Counted from the stretch's first letter, positions 36,229 through 45,209 are shown. The stretch is DNA of 64,000 nucleotides from Arthrobacter sp. SLBN-112 (GCF_030944625.1 NZ_JAUSXY010000001.1:1054001-1118000); one strand, 5' to 3'. Notes: generated by a model from the letters alone, not told the origin. A program made the numbers and translations.

Positions 36229-37134
36229 TAGGGGATCCACTTTCTGAGTACGTTGCGGTTGATGGCATGGTGTTTGTCTGCAAGGTCTGGGTCGTCGCCA
36301 GGCTGGGGGATGGTGTCCTGCTCCACCACCAGCCAGCCGTCATAGCCTGTCCGCGCCAGACCGTCCATGAACGTCTCCACATCCAGGTCGCCGTCGCCCA
36401 GGGGCACGAATGCCTTCCCGGCCCAGACATCACGCATGTCCCCTTTGTCCCGGACCACGGCGCTCAGGACGTCGGCCCGGGCATCCTTGATGTGGACGTG
36501 GTTGATCCGTTTCCCCCACAGCCCGAGGCTTTCCACCGGATCACCGCCACCAAGAATGAGGTGGCCGGTGTCCAGCGTTAGGCCCACGTCAGTGCAATCG
36601 AGGAACTCCTCGATCTCTTCCGGTGTTTCCACGTAGGTACAGGCATGGTGATGGAAGGTGGGTTCGTACCCGCGGTCCCGCACCAGGCGCGCGGCGGTGG
36701 CCACGTTCCGGGCCACCGTGGTCCAGCCCTCCGCGTCGAGGGCCACGTGCGCGCCTCCTCCCGGATTCGCCCGACGGCGGTCGGAGCCGCTGTCCGCAAG
36801 AGTCGGCAGCGGCAGGTGGCCCCGCAGCCCGGCCGAGGCTTCGTCAAACACGTCAAGTACTACCGAGAGCGACGGAAGCGCCGCGGTAAAGGCGTCGTCG
36901 TCGGTGAAGGGAAGATCGATCCAGCCGCCGGCGAGGGACAACCCGTACTCCTCCAGCCGGCTACGGAGCCTCGGGCCGCGGCCGAGAAATCCGCACCGGC
37001 CCCAGATCGATCCCGGTATATCCGTGTTTACTCAGGACCGCGCAGACCTCGTCCGGCCCGGGCACGCGGCCTCCTGCTGTTGCGCCTAAGTCAAAGACGC
37101 CAAAACTCACGGGTGCACCCGCAACTCCGATCAA
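36228..37134 (-). CDS. TIM-barrel sugar isomerase/epimerase, IolE-like (apparent frameshift)
   Basis: About 300 aa if repaired. The first frame reads IGVAGAPVSFGVFDLG and then YTGIDLGP before a premature stop. The other frame, open to 36228, continues GFLGRGPRL, LSLAGGWIDLPF, FHHHACTYVETPEEI, LTLDTGHL, HIKDAR and VVEQD, the metal-site blocks of xylose-isomerase-like AP2 endonuclease-fold sugar isomerases. One extra base at 36993-36997 explains the break. TTG 37134 is chosen because AGGAG lies six bases upstream. First gene of the minus-strand sugar operon. It may be non-functional if the frameshift is real. Confidence 0.8.
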
Positions 37135-37226
37135 GGGAAACTCCTCGCAAGGCAAAAGGGAAAGTCACGCGGCCCCAGTGAGCCGGCAGCTTGAGCGGCC
37201 AGGAGGGACCAAGTCTGGACAAAAGT

Positions 37227-37269
37227 AATCTAGCCCACACTCCGCACTAAATCAATTTAGTTGAGTAAG
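37227..37269 (-). promoter_or_regulatory. Promoter and ROK operator of the mannosidase operon
   Basis: On the minus strand TTGATT (37255-37250), a 17-bp spacer and TAGATT (37232-37227) form a good sigma-70 promoter. The -35 lies inside AATCAATTTAGTTGAGTAAG (37250-37269), which matches the operator at 26679-26698 at 17 of 20 bases. The flanking ACTAAATCAATTTAGT is itself a near-palindrome. Confidence 0.75.
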
Positions 37270-37350
37270 AGGGTTGCTGGCCGCCCGTTGACCACAAACA
37301 ACGGCGTGAGTACTGTTGGCCGCCTATTCATCCTCGCCGTGGAGGCACCA

Positions 37351-37923
37351 ATGGCCGGCACTTCGAACAGCAGCACTGACTACGAATTCCTGACCGTCTG
37401 GCGCGTGGCGGGTACCCCGCGGGAGGTCATGGACATCCTGGGCGATGCCGGCACGCTTCCCCGCTGGTGGCCGTCGGTGTATTTGGCGGTCGAACAGTTG
37501 GTGCCGGGCAACCCGGATGGCACCGGGAAGGCGTTCTTCCTCCACACCAAAGGCTGGCTGCCGTACACGCTCAAGTGGCGGCTCACCGTCACCGAGCCCA
37601 TCACGGAGCACGGTTTCGCCATCTCCGCGCGGGGCGACCTCAACGGCACCGGACGCTGGACGTTCAAGCAGGACGGGCCCGAAACGGTGGTCACCTACGA
37701 GTGGCGGGTCAGCGCGGCGAAGCCGCTGCTGCGGCGGCTGAGTTGGCTGCTCAAGCCGGCCTTTGCCGCGAACCACCGGTGGGCGATGGCGCGCGGTCAG
37801 GAGGCGCTGGCCTTGGAACTGCGCCGACGGCGGCCCGGCGCCGACCCTGCCAGGGTTCCGCCGCCAGCGGGGCCCACCTTTTCACGCCGGCCCCGCTGGC
37901 CGGGGAAGGCAACGCACGCCTGA
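37351..37923 (+). CDS. SRPBCC-family (START-like) protein
   Basis: 190 aa. A single polyketide-cyclase/SRPBCC-like helix-grip domain: DYEFLTVWRVAGTPREVMDIL, LPRWWPSVYLAVEQL, KGWLPYTLKWRLTVTEP and GDLNGTGRWTF, with a terminal helix (HRWAMARGQEALALEL) and a basic tail. ATG 37351 is preceded by GGAGG at the right distance. Proteins of this type bind small hydrophobic ligands; the ligand is unknown. It is convergent with the lipase-like gene, with dispersed hairpin copy 3 between them. Confidence 0.85.
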   Translation: MAGTSNSSTDYEFLTVWRVAGTPREVMDILGDAGTLPRWWPSVYLAVEQLVPGNPDGTGKAFFLHTKGWLPYTLKWRLTVTEPITEHGFAISARGDLNGTGRWTFKQDGPETVVTYEWRVSAAKPLLRRLSWLLKPAFAANHRWAMARGQEALALELRRRRPGADPARVPPPAGPTFSRRPRWPGKATHA

Positions 37924-37951
37924 CGTGCCGGTCTGGTTTTGCTGGAAGGTT

Positions 37952-37983
37952 CGACGACGGCGGCGGGCCGGGCGCCGTCGTCG
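37952..37983. repeat. Dispersed intergenic hairpin, copy 3
   Basis: CGACGACGGC / CGTCGTCG-type arms (GACGACGGC at 37953-37961, GCCGTCGTC at 37974-37982) with a 12-nt loop, preceded by GTTTTGCTGGAAGG. It lies between convergent genes and can terminate both. Confidence 0.7.
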
Positions 37984-38016
37984 TAACCTGCCGCCGGGCT
38001 GCTTTCCCCGGGACCG

Positions 38017-38994
38017 TCAGGATGTGGCTGACGGCGTGGGGGAGTCCTGCCGCTGGTGCGAGACCCGCTGGATGAACTCGACCGTCTCGCGCTCGGTTTC
38101 GGCGCGGGTGGTGGGTTCGTTGTGCACCTCGTGCCGGACGCCGGGGAAGACGCGGGTGCGGACGTCCGCGTGGCCCGAATCAGCCAGGCGGTTGGCCACG
38201 TGGTAGGCCCCTTCGCCGTAGTTGGTCACGGGGTCCTGGTCGCCGGCGAGGATGAGGACAGGGAGGTCCGCGGGGAGCTGTTTGTACCAGTCGTCGGCGT
38301 TGACCTGGTCGTAGAGGTCCACGAAGCCCTGCAGGAAGCGCGCGCTCAGCGGTGCGCCGAAGTTGTTGAAGGGATCCCGCCCGTGGTCGGCAACGACGTC
38401 GGGGTCCAGCGCCACCCAGGCAGTGGGGCCGGCACCTTCGCCGAAGCGGCCCAGGAAACCGTCGAACAACTGGCCCACCAGTTCCTCGGGCGCGGGCTCC
38501 GCAGCGCGCTCGCCGGAGGCAAGCCGTGCCAGTTCGGGCCGGTTGATCATTGTCTCGATGCCCCGCATCTGGGCGGCGATGCCGCAGAGGATCAGGCCGG
38601 AAAGCTGCGCCTTTGGATTGATGGCCAAGCCGCGCGCAATCATGGATCCCCAGCTGTGGCCGAACACCACGTACGGAAGCTTGGGGAGTCCCTCCCGGGC
38701 TTTGGCCTGCAGGGTGAGTTCATCGGCAACCACCACGCTGGCGGCATTGTCTCCGGCGTCGCCCCAGGTGCCCTGCTGCATGGCCGTGCGCCCGTGCCCG
38801 GCGTGGTCACCTGCCACCACGATGAATCCCGTGTCCACCAGGGTGGAAATGAGGTGCAGGTAGCGGCGGGAGTGCTCGCCGAGCCCATGGATCAGCTGCA
38901 CGATCCCCTTGGGCTTGCCGATGGGTTCGTAGACCCACGCCTGGATGGTGTCGCGGCCGTTGGCGGACGTGAACTCGATTTCCTGCAGTGACAT
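38017..38994 (-). CDS. Alpha/beta hydrolase, monoacylglycerol lipase-like (serine aminopeptidase S33 domain)
   Basis: 325 aa. Nucleophile elbow GHSWGS at 112-117 (Ser114), oxyanion-hole segment LIHGLGEHSRRY, acid Asp in LILAGDQDPVTNYG and His in FPGVRHEVHNE. This is the pattern of bacterial and human monoglyceride lipases. No signal peptide. The gene stands alone; a role in lipid turnover is a family-based guess. Confidence 0.9.
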   Translation of the reverse strand: MSLQEIEFTSANGRDTIQAWVYEPIGKPKGIVQLIHGLGEHSRRYLHLISTLVDTGFIVVAGDHAGHGRTAMQQGTWGDAGDNAASVVVADELTLQAKAREGLPKLPYVVFGHSWGSMIARGLAINPKAQLSGLILCGIAAQMRGIETMINRPELARLASGERAAEPAPEELVGQLFDGFLGRFGEGAGPTAWVALDPDVVADHGRDPFNNFGAPLSARFLQGFVDLYDQVNADDWYKQLPADLPVLILAGDQDPVTNYGEGAYHVANRLADSGHADVRTRVFPGVRHEVHNEPTTRAETERETVEFIQRVSHQRQDSPTPSATS

Positions 38995-39100
38995 GTATTC
39001 CTCCTGTGGCGGCGCCGTCGCTGGCTCGTGGTGAGCCTAACCCTGGTCAGGTTGATGCCGTCAAGGTTGGGGGCATTCCGCAAAAGCCATCTCCAGAACT

Positions 39101-39265
39101 TCAGTCACGGTGCGGAGCGGTTTGTGTGTCGCATTGGGGTAGTCGGTACGGCTCTCTCAGGCAGGCGAGCATGTGGAGAAGTACTTCAAACTTGTCAGGA
39201 TTCTCAGACTGTTCGGCGGTCCGTGCAATCAGTCCCGTGTAGGGCCCTATTCTGACACTTACCAC
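39101..39265 (-). CDS. Possible small ORF, 54 codons
   Basis: GTG start (VVSVRIGPYTGLIARTAEQS...), a plausible soluble helical composition (DKFEVLLHMLACLREPY). There is no clear ribosome site, and the start lies at the foot of a hairpin that may terminate the upstream gene, so this is weak. Confidence 0.22.
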   Translation of the reverse strand: MVSVRIGPYTGLIARTAEQSENPDKFEVLLHMLACLREPYRLPQCDTQTAPHRD

Positions 39266-39293
39266 ACCCCAACCGGACGTCAGGTTGGGGTGT
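39264..39293 (-). terminator. Hairpin downstream of the 100-aa gene
   Basis: Perfect 11-bp stem ACACCCCAACC / GGTTGGGGTGT with an 8-nt loop, 38 bp beyond the stop codon at 39331. Confidence 0.55.
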
Positions 39294-39330
39294 AACTCAT
39301 TAGGAAGGGTTCACAAGCCAAGGATCTTAA

Positions 39331-39633
39331 TCATGATTTCCCCTTTTGCAGGTTTTGATGACGGGTTTCGTGAGTCACGCCGCATGGCACTTCCTGATCG
39401 ACGCGGACGATGTACTTGCCGTAGTCGCGTTGTATGACGAGGATTCCCTGCTTGTGTTCCAAGGCGAAGGGTATGAGTACGTTGACCGCACGGCAAAGCT
39501 TTTCGTCTCTGCGCCATGGCTCCTCCACAGTGGTGACCTCAAGGGACAGAGGAAGCGGTCGGCTTGGGAAATTGTCGCCGCCCATTAGTGGGAAGGCAAC
39601 GCTGGTCACCGATAGATGTGGTTCGTGGGACAC
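39331..39633 (-). CDS. Hypothetical 100-aa protein
   Basis: GTG start with an ideal AAAGGAGG ribosome site five bases upstream, hence a confident gene. The sequence (SHEPHLSVTSVAFPLMGGDN..., RDEKLCRAVNVLIPFALEHK, QGILVIQRDYGKYIVRVD) looks like a small alpha/beta protein without signal or membrane segment. A seven-codon frame (MIKILGL, 39334-39311) overlaps its stop by ATGA and has AAAGGGG upstream; it may be chance. No family recognised. Confidence 0.6.
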   Translation of the reverse strand: MSHEPHLSVTSVAFPLMGGDNFPSRPLPLSLEVTTVEEPWRRDEKLCRAVNVLIPFALEHKQGILVIQRDYGKYIVRVDQEVPCGVTHETRHQNLQKGKS

Positions 39634-40030
39634 GAGTCCTCCTTTGTTTCGTCGAGTCGATCAACGCCCGGTGTCGGAGGGCCGTGCGGGCGCGGGCACT
39701 TTCCGAACGAGACCGCTGCCCTGAGGTGCCTGTACCTGGTCGCCGGATCCCTGGGCCAACCGGCGGCGGCAGGGCACGCTGGGTGATGAGGTGGAAGCCT
39801 GCGCTAAGCGCGGCGGCCGCCTCGAAAGAGCCATCCCCTAATGAAAACCGGCCGGACTCCACACATCGTTTATCGGACAGTCCCGCAACCGATGGGGTGG
39901 GAGACTCTCCGAAAGCCGCTGGAGATAGTCCGCCGAATGAAGGATTCCCTTTGGGACGCTGACTTCTAGGTCTGTAGGATGCTCCGGCTCGGGAGGGTTG
40001 TACCTCCCGATTGGTTCCTGTCGTTGTTTT
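39634..40030. other. Intergenic region (397 bp)
   Basis: Open frames exist on both strands here but are Arg/Pro-rich, lack ribosome sites and match nothing I recognise. The only clear element is the hairpin at 39989-40010. Confidence 0.55.
39989..40010 (-). terminator. Hairpin after the PLP decarboxylase gene
   Basis: Perfect 8-bp stem TCGGGAGG / CCTCCCGA with a 6-nt loop, 21 bp beyond the stop at 40031 on the minus strand. Confidence 0.55.
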
Positions 40031-41368
40031 CTAGATTGATTGGGGGATAGCCAGGGAGGGAAGCTGGTTCAGCCCTGTCCGCTCCAGTAGTTCCGGGATG
40101 CTTTGGGGACGTCGGAGTGTGGTGAATTTTATGCTTCCTTCGGCGTCGATTTTTGCTCCGTATATGCCTGGTTCGAGCAATGAGTTGTAGCTGAAGGGTG
40201 TGGAGAAGTAGTACGCGCCGGTGTCGAGGAGGGTGATGATGTCGCCTTGTTCGAGCGGTGGCAGGAGCCGGTTCCGGGCGATCAAGTCGCCGGCGAAGCA
40301 GCAGGGTCCTGCGATGTCCTGGGCGACGGGTTCCCCTGGTTTTCGCCGTCCAAGGCGGTCGTGCGCTTGGACGCGAATGGGCCATGCCTCCGGCATGAAT
40401 ACGGTTCGGGTGGCGACTTGCGCCCCGGCATGGGTGATGGCGATCCGGCGGCCGCCGCTGGTTTTGGTGTATTCAACGTGCGCCGCCAGGAATCCGAACT
40501 TCGCCAGTATGGTCCGGCCGAATTCGGTGATGATTTCGTATTTGCCGTTGAACAGACCCGGCACTGCTTTTCGCAGCTCGCGGACGTAGGGATCAAAGCT
40601 CGATTCCATCGTGTCGCTCTCGAAATCGACCGGCAGGCCGCCTCCGATGTCTATGGCCCTGATCTGCTGGCGGCCGAGTGTTTCGTTTACTTCATCGGCG
40701 AAGTCCACAACCCGTGCTATCCCGTCTGCGATAAGCGCCAGGGGGCATCCCTGGGACCCAACGTGGGCGTGGACGCGGCTGAGCCAAGGATATTTACGGT
40801 AGGCCTCGAACAGGCGCGCCCTGCTGCCGGGGTCTGTCAATGCGATTCCGAACTTCGACGTCGCCCCTGCGGTGCTCATGGCCTCTATGCCGCCCAGGCC
40901 GACCTGTGGGTTGATACGGATGCCGATCTTGGAGGCCGACGGCGACTGGCCCAGAAGATGGTCGATGCGCTCGAGTTCCTGGAAGTTGTCGGCGTTTATG
41001 GCCACGCCCAGTGAGAGGGCTTGCCGCAGTTCCCCCCGGGTCTTCGCGGGGGAATCGAAAACGATCCTGTCGGGGGGAAACCCCGCGGCGAGGGCCTGGG
41101 CAAGTTCGCCCTCACTGGCTACTTCACAGCCCATGCCCAAGTCTTTGAGCATGGAGAGGACAGGGACGAGGCAATTGGCCTTGGCCGCAAATGCGTGGAG
41201 TGTGCCGGGGTTGCCGGGGAAGGCGGTGTGCAGGGCCTTGACGTTCTCTTCGACCGCGTCCAGGTCGATGAAACCCGCGACCAAAGCTTCCTCGGGGTGC
41301 AGCAGTCCTTGCCGGATGGCCGTCTCAAGGATCAGCTCCCGCCGCTGGGAGGCCTCTAGGTTTTTCAC
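40031..41368 (-). CDS. PLP-dependent decarboxylase, fold type III (diaminopimelate/ornithine decarboxylase family)
   Basis: 445 aa. HAFAAKANCLVPVL carries the PLP lysine (Lys63). The HVGSQGCPL, IDIGGGLPVDFE and EFGRTILAKFG blocks are the phosphate- and ring-binding regions, and GPCCFAGDLI supplies the C-terminal active-site Cys and Asp of the family. The DapDC-type HVGSQ is present, but the gene is far from lysine genes and is linked to an amino-acid transporter and a PuuD-like hydrolase. A catabolic decarboxylase or racemase of an imported amino acid is likelier than lysA. A hairpin follows. Confidence 0.85.
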   Translation of the reverse strand: MKNLEASQRRELILETAIRQGLLHPEEALVAGFIDLDAVEENVKALHTAFPGNPGTLHAFAAKANCLVPVLSMLKDLGMGCEVASEGELAQALAAGFPPDRIVFDSPAKTRGELRQALSLGVAINADNFQELERIDHLLGQSPSASKIGIRINPQVGLGGIEAMSTAGATSKFGIALTDPGSRARLFEAYRKYPWLSRVHAHVGSQGCPLALIADGIARVVDFADEVNETLGRQQIRAIDIGGGLPVDFESDTMESSFDPYVRELRKAVPGLFNGKYEIITEFGRTILAKFGFLAAHVEYTKTSGGRRIAITHAGAQVATRTVFMPEAWPIRVQAHDRLGRRKPGEPVAQDIAGPCCFAGDLIARNRLLPPLEQGDIITLLDTGAYYFSTPFSYNSLLEPGIYGAKIDAEGSIKFTTLRRPQSIPELLERTGLNQLPSLAIPQSI

Positions 41369-41521
41369 TCTTCGCCTTTCTCAAAAATCACTAATTCGTT
41401 CACTCTTGGCTTGATGGGGCGACCGTATGGGTCTGGTCTGGACCTCGCGTGGGAGGGGGCAATCACGACTGGGCATGCCGCCAAGGCACTGATCTGCTGG
41501 CGGGCAAATCCATCCGGGTCC

Positions 41522-42241
41522 TTATGCGGGGACGGATTCATAGGTTTGGGCCCTGGCGACAAACTCCTCGAAAAGCGGGTCGTGGCCGTCGGAACGCAGC
41601 CATTCCGGGTGGTACTGCACGCCGACAATCCAATGCGAACGATCGATTGACTCGATTGCCTCAATCACTTCGTCTTCGGAGCGTCCAACGACGCGAAGTG
41701 GAGGTGCAATGCGCGCTATCGCCTGATGATGGAGGCTGTTGATCCGCAACTTTGTCTGTCCGTGGAGCCGTCCTAGACGTGAATCCGGGTCGAGGTTGAG
41801 GTCATGGGTGGTGATATCAAGTTGCCCTTCTTGCTTGTGTTGGATTGGTCCAGGTTCCAGATCCTGGATGAGGCTGCCACCGAGTGCAACGTTGAGAATT
41901 TGGGCACCTCGGCAGATCGCGAGAATCGGCATGCTGCGACGCATCGCCTCGGCGATGACCAGGAGTTCCAGGCTGTCGAGTTCCTCGTCAATATTGGTAG
42001 TTGGATCAGGCGCTTCGCCAAATAGCCGAGGGTGTGGATCGATTCCTCCTGGCAGCAGCAAGCCATCGACGAGATCGAGAACGCTCTGTACTGCTGCGTG
42101 ATCGAGCCCGGGCGCGATGGCGACTGGAATGGCGCCGGCAGCTAGCAGAGCGCTGTTGTATGCTTCGGCGATCCTGTAGTTGTTGGGGTCGTGGGGCAGG
42201 TCACGGCCCAGTGTGAGCGCAATGGTCGGGCGCTTGCTCAT
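41522..42241 (-). CDS. Gamma-glutamyl-gamma-aminobutyrate hydrolase-like protein (PuuD, class I glutamine amidotransferase fold)
   Basis: 239 aa. Catalytic Cys110 lies in AICRGAQILNVALGG and the His/Glu pair in GVQYHPEWLR, giving a complete triad. GLLLPGGIDPHP is the characteristic PuuD start. AAAGGACATC precedes the ATG. The family cleaves gamma-glutamyl amides such as gamma-Glu-GABA. Here no gamma-glutamyl ligase or putrescine genes are adjacent. With the decarboxylase and transporter it suggests breakdown of an imported gamma-glutamyl compound (inference). Confidence 0.88.
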   Translation of the reverse strand: MSKRPTIALTLGRDLPHDPNNYRIAEAYNSALLAAGAIPVAIAPGLDHAAVQSVLDLVDGLLLPGGIDPHPRLFGEAPDPTTNIDEELDSLELLVIAEAMRRSMPILAICRGAQILNVALGGSLIQDLEPGPIQHKQEGQLDITTHDLNLDPDSRLGRLHGQTKLRINSLHHQAIARIAPPLRVVGRSEDEVIEAIESIDRSHWIVGVQYHPEWLRSDGHDPLFEEFVARAQTYESVPA

Positions 42242-42407
42242 GATGTCCTTTCGGATGTGGTGGATGCCGCGTAGTGGGCGAGGAGTATGGCCCGCAGCGC
42301 AAGCGGGCTGGGCATTTGCCCGGCCTGGTGGACTGGCATCGGGTGAACGACGTCGTCTCCGATGGTTCGATTGGGGGGCGTTGCCGGCTAGGTCTCAGGA
42401 CGCTCGG

Positions 42408-43187
42408 CTAGAGAACGCTGTGTAAGAAGGCGCGTGTCCGCTGATTCTGAGGGTTTTCCAACACGTCGCGGGGAGCGCCGGACTCCACGACGACGCCGCC
42501 GTCCATGAAGACAACCTGATCCCCGGCTTCGCGGGCGAAACCGATCTCGTGAGTGACCACAATCATCGTCATGCCGCTGCGGGCGAGATCGCGCATAACG
42601 CTGAGGACGTCGCCTACCAGCTCGGGGTCAAGCGCCGATGTTGGCTCGTCGAAGAGCATGAGTTTGGGTGACATCGCCAGAGCGCGGGCAATGGCAACTC
42701 GTTGTTGCTGGCCGCCTGAAAGCTGGGCGGGATAGGAGGATGCTTTTTCGGCAAGTCCGACGCGGTCGAGTAGTTCCAGTGCGGTGGCGCGCGCCTTCTG
42801 GCGGGGCGTGCGACTTACCCCTGTGGGCGCCTCCGTGATGTTTTCCAGAACGCTGAGATGGGGAAACAGATTGAACCGCTGGAACACCATGCCAATGTGG
42901 CGGCGTTGTTTGGCGATCTCCGCGGGCTTCATCTCCCGCAAGCCTCCGCGATGGGGTCGGTAGCCCATAAGCTCCCCGTCCACGTAGATGCTGCCACCGT
43001 CGAGGCGTTCAAGGTGGTTGACGCAGCGCAGCAAGGTTGACTTGCCGGACCCCGATGGGCCGAGCAGGCATAGGACCTCGCCTCGGCGAACGGAGAGGTT
43101 TATGTCATCCAGCACGCGCAGGCTGCCGAAGGCCTTGCGAACGCCTCGGACGTCTACGAGGACGTTGTTCGTGTTCTCAGCGGACAT
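42408..43187 (-). CDS. Polar amino acid ABC transporter ATP-binding protein
   Basis: 259 aa. Walker [10 protein letters not shown], signature [14 protein letters not shown], Walker [15 protein letters not shown] and H-loop THEIGFARE are intact. It overlaps the permease gene by 11 bp. It resembles the ATPase at 11301 closely enough that the two systems belong to the same importer subfamily. Confidence 0.94.
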   Translation of the reverse strand: MSAENTNNVLVDVRGVRKAFGSLRVLDDINLSVRRGEVLCLLGPSGSGKSTLLRCVNHLERLDGGSIYVDGELMGYRPHRGGLREMKPAEIAKQRRHIGMVFQRFNLFPHLSVLENITEAPTGVSRTPRQKARATALELLDRVGLAEKASSYPAQLSGGQQQRVAIARALAMSPKLMLFDEPTSALDPELVGDVLSVMRDLARSGMTMIVVTHEIGFAREAGDQVVFMDGGVVVESGAPRDVLENPQNQRTRAFLHSVL

Positions 43188-44187
43188 GTTTGTCCTCCTT
43201 CACGGCTTCTTCGTGGTCGGTGTGGGATGGATTGACGGGAGCGCGTTTGATCTGCATCTCCTGGAACTTGCTGCTGAGATGACGTAGCCGCTGCCACGGG
43301 GTGGTGACGCGGCGGCCTACACCGCGTCCATAGCGGCGCTCGAGGAAGTACTGCGGCACCGAGAGCACCGTTGTGAGGAGCAGGTACCAGATGCTGACCA
43401 CGACCAGCAGCTCGACCTGGCGCAGATTTTGCGCGGAAATGTCGCTGGCACGGGTATATAGCTCTTGGACCGCGATCAGCTGCAGGAGGGCACTGTTCTT
43501 CAGCATCGAGATCGTCTCGTTGCCCATCGGGGGGATAATGATACGCATTGCCTGCGGCAGGACGATGCGCCGCAAGGTGTAGCGGGGCGACATGCCCAGG
43601 GAGTTCGCCGCTTCGACGTGGCCTGGATCAACCGAGAGCAGACCCGCTCGCACGATTTCAGAGGCGTAGGCCGCCTCGTTCAGTGCAAGTGCGAGCAGGC
43701 CGGCAATAAAGGGGGTCACTACGGTAGGGGTTGGTGCGGTGAAGATGGTGAGCTCCGTCATCGGAATCCCGACTGAAATGTTGGCATACAACAAACCGAG
43801 ATAGCCCCAAAAGACGATCTGCACGAGCAACGGGGTGCCCCGGAAGAACCAGGTGTAGGCCCACGCGACGGTAGCCATGACAGGGTTTGACGATAGCCTC
43901 ATGACCGCGAGGATGGTGGCCAGGACAGTTGCCAGCAGCATGCTGCACGCGGTCAGGACAATGGTCATGAGCACCCCGTTGAGGATGCGGGGGTCGAACA
44001 GGAACTGTGCGATGACGTCATGTTCAATGTTTTTGTTGTTCCAGACCGAAATAATCCCCAACGAGGTGCCGGCAGCGATCAGGGCGGCGGCAACCCATCT
44101 CCAAGGGTGCCGCAGGGGTCGGGCAACGATGTCATGGCCGCTGAGCCTCTTGTCATCGGTGGCCGGTTTCATTTCCAGGGCAGGCAT
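43177..44187 (-). CDS. Polar amino acid ABC transporter permease
   Basis: 336 aa. Multi-helix permease with the EAA loop [21 protein letters not shown] and a TMD start [14 protein letters not shown]. The stop overlaps the ATPase gene and the start overlaps the binding-protein stop by one base (TGATG). It is the counterpart of the permease at 10273, with the same long cytoplasmic N-terminus (HPWRWV motif in both). Confidence 0.93.
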   Translation of the reverse strand: MPALEMKPATDDKRLSGHDIVARPLRHPWRWVAAALIAAGTSLGIISVWNNKNIEHDVIAQFLFDPRILNGVLMTIVLTACSMLLATVLATILAVMRLSSNPVMATVAWAYTWFFRGTPLLVQIVFWGYLGLLYANISVGIPMTELTIFTAPTPTVVTPFIAGLLALALNEAAYASEIVRAGLLSVDPGHVEAANSLGMSPRYTLRRIVLPQAMRIIIPPMGNETISMLKNSALLQLIAVQELYTRASDISAQNLRQVELLVVVSIWYLLLTTVLSVPQYFLERRYGRGVGRRVTTPWQRLRHLSSKFQEMQIKRAPVNPSHTDHEEAVKEDKHVR

Positions 44188-45077
44188 CAGGCACCGCCGT
44201 TAACTTTGGCTGTCTGGACGGCGTATTGCGAGAGATGGTATTTGTCCAGCAGCTTTTGATAGGTGCCGTCCTCGATCAGGGACTGGAGCGTCTTTTGAAG
44301 AGCCTGGGTGAGGTCGGCATTTGCCTTCAAAACGCCGATGCCGGTCGGCGCCGCACCGAACCCTTTTGGATTGTGGGGATCGTTGATGATCTCGAAAAGC
44401 TTGCCATCGCCCGATGTTTCTGCTGTATTCACCGCAGGTGCGGCGTCCAAAACGTCGCCAACGGCCTGCCCGGAACGGACAGCCAGCAGCGCCTCTCCTT
44501 CGCTCGGCAACTCGAGCGGAATGATCGGGCCTGCACCTGCTTTTGCACAGCTGTCCGTCTGGTCCCTGACGAACTGGGCTTGGGTGGTGCCTTTGGCCAC
44601 TGCCACAGTGTGACCGCACAAGTCGAGCAGTCCATGTATTCCTTCCGGGTTTCCCTTCTTGACGACGATGGCAAGGCCGGCCTGGAAATAGTCGACGAAG
44701 TTGAGCGCTTTTTGCCGCTCGGCCGTGTCATTCATTCCGAACATGATGATGTCGTGTTTGCCGGCTTGGAGGGAGGGAATGATGCTGGTGAAGTCCTGGG
44801 TCGTGAAAGTGAACTTGGTGCCAAGTCGTTCGCCAAGAGCCTGGCCCAGGTCGTAATCGAAACCGCCGAAATTACCCGCTTCATCTCGGGTGGTCATGGG
44901 CGGGTAGACCCCGCTGGCGACGTTTATGCCATTGGCGTACCGCTTGGGAAGAAGCGAGGCGAGCTTGGCGTCCGCCGTCGATGGCGGAGCCGAAGAGGTG
45001 CTGCACGCCGTCAGGCCTGTAAAAGTCAGCACACCGCAGAGCGCGGTGGCCAGCAGGTGTTTTCGGTTCAGTGACAT
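44187..45077 (-). CDS. ABC transporter substrate-binding lipoprotein (family 3)
   Basis: 296 aa. Lipobox LTAC (TGLTACSTSS). Mature family-3 binding protein with GGFDYDLGQALGERLGTKF, IPSLQAGKHDIIMFGMNDTAERQ and a CGHTVAVAKGTTQ block. First gene of the minus-strand operon (binding protein, permease, ATPase, PuuD-like, decarboxylase), divergent from the PucR regulator over 132 bp. The ligand is probably an amino acid or amino-acid conjugate. Confidence 0.92.
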   Translation of the reverse strand: MSLNRKHLLATALCGVLTFTGLTACSTSSAPPSTADAKLASLLPKRYANGINVASGVYPPMTTRDEAGNFGGFDYDLGQALGERLGTKFTFTTQDFTSIIPSLQAGKHDIIMFGMNDTAERQKALNFVDYFQAGLAIVVKKGNPEGIHGLLDLCGHTVAVAKGTTQAQFVRDQTDSCAKAGAGPIIPLELPSEGEALLAVRSGQAVGDVLDAAPAVNTAETSGDGKLFEIINDPHNPKGFGAAPTGIGVLKANADLTQALQKTLQSLIEDGTYQKLLDKYHLSQYAVQTAKVNGGA

Positions 45078-45209
45078 GGGAAATCCTTAATGCCAGGTGC
45101 TGGGGATGGGTCGGGCGTTGGGTGGAACTAGTGACCGGTTCGAGCGGTTCCCTTAGCGTAGGTGCCCTAAATCCTTCAGTTCATCGTCCGACCGGCCTAG
45201 ATTTGCTGT

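Larger units (their letters stand above)
38995..39330. other. Intergenic region (336 bp)
   Basis: Less GC-rich than its neighbours. It holds a hairpin (39264-39293) and a 54-codon minus-strand frame (39101-39265) of doubtful status. No recognised gene. Confidence 0.5.

Noticed and set aside
39564..39962. 132-codon plus-strand frame, and a 107-codon minus-strand frame overlapping it
   Set aside because: Arg/Pro-rich shadows, no ribosome site; the minus-strand gene at 39331-39633 has a much better start.
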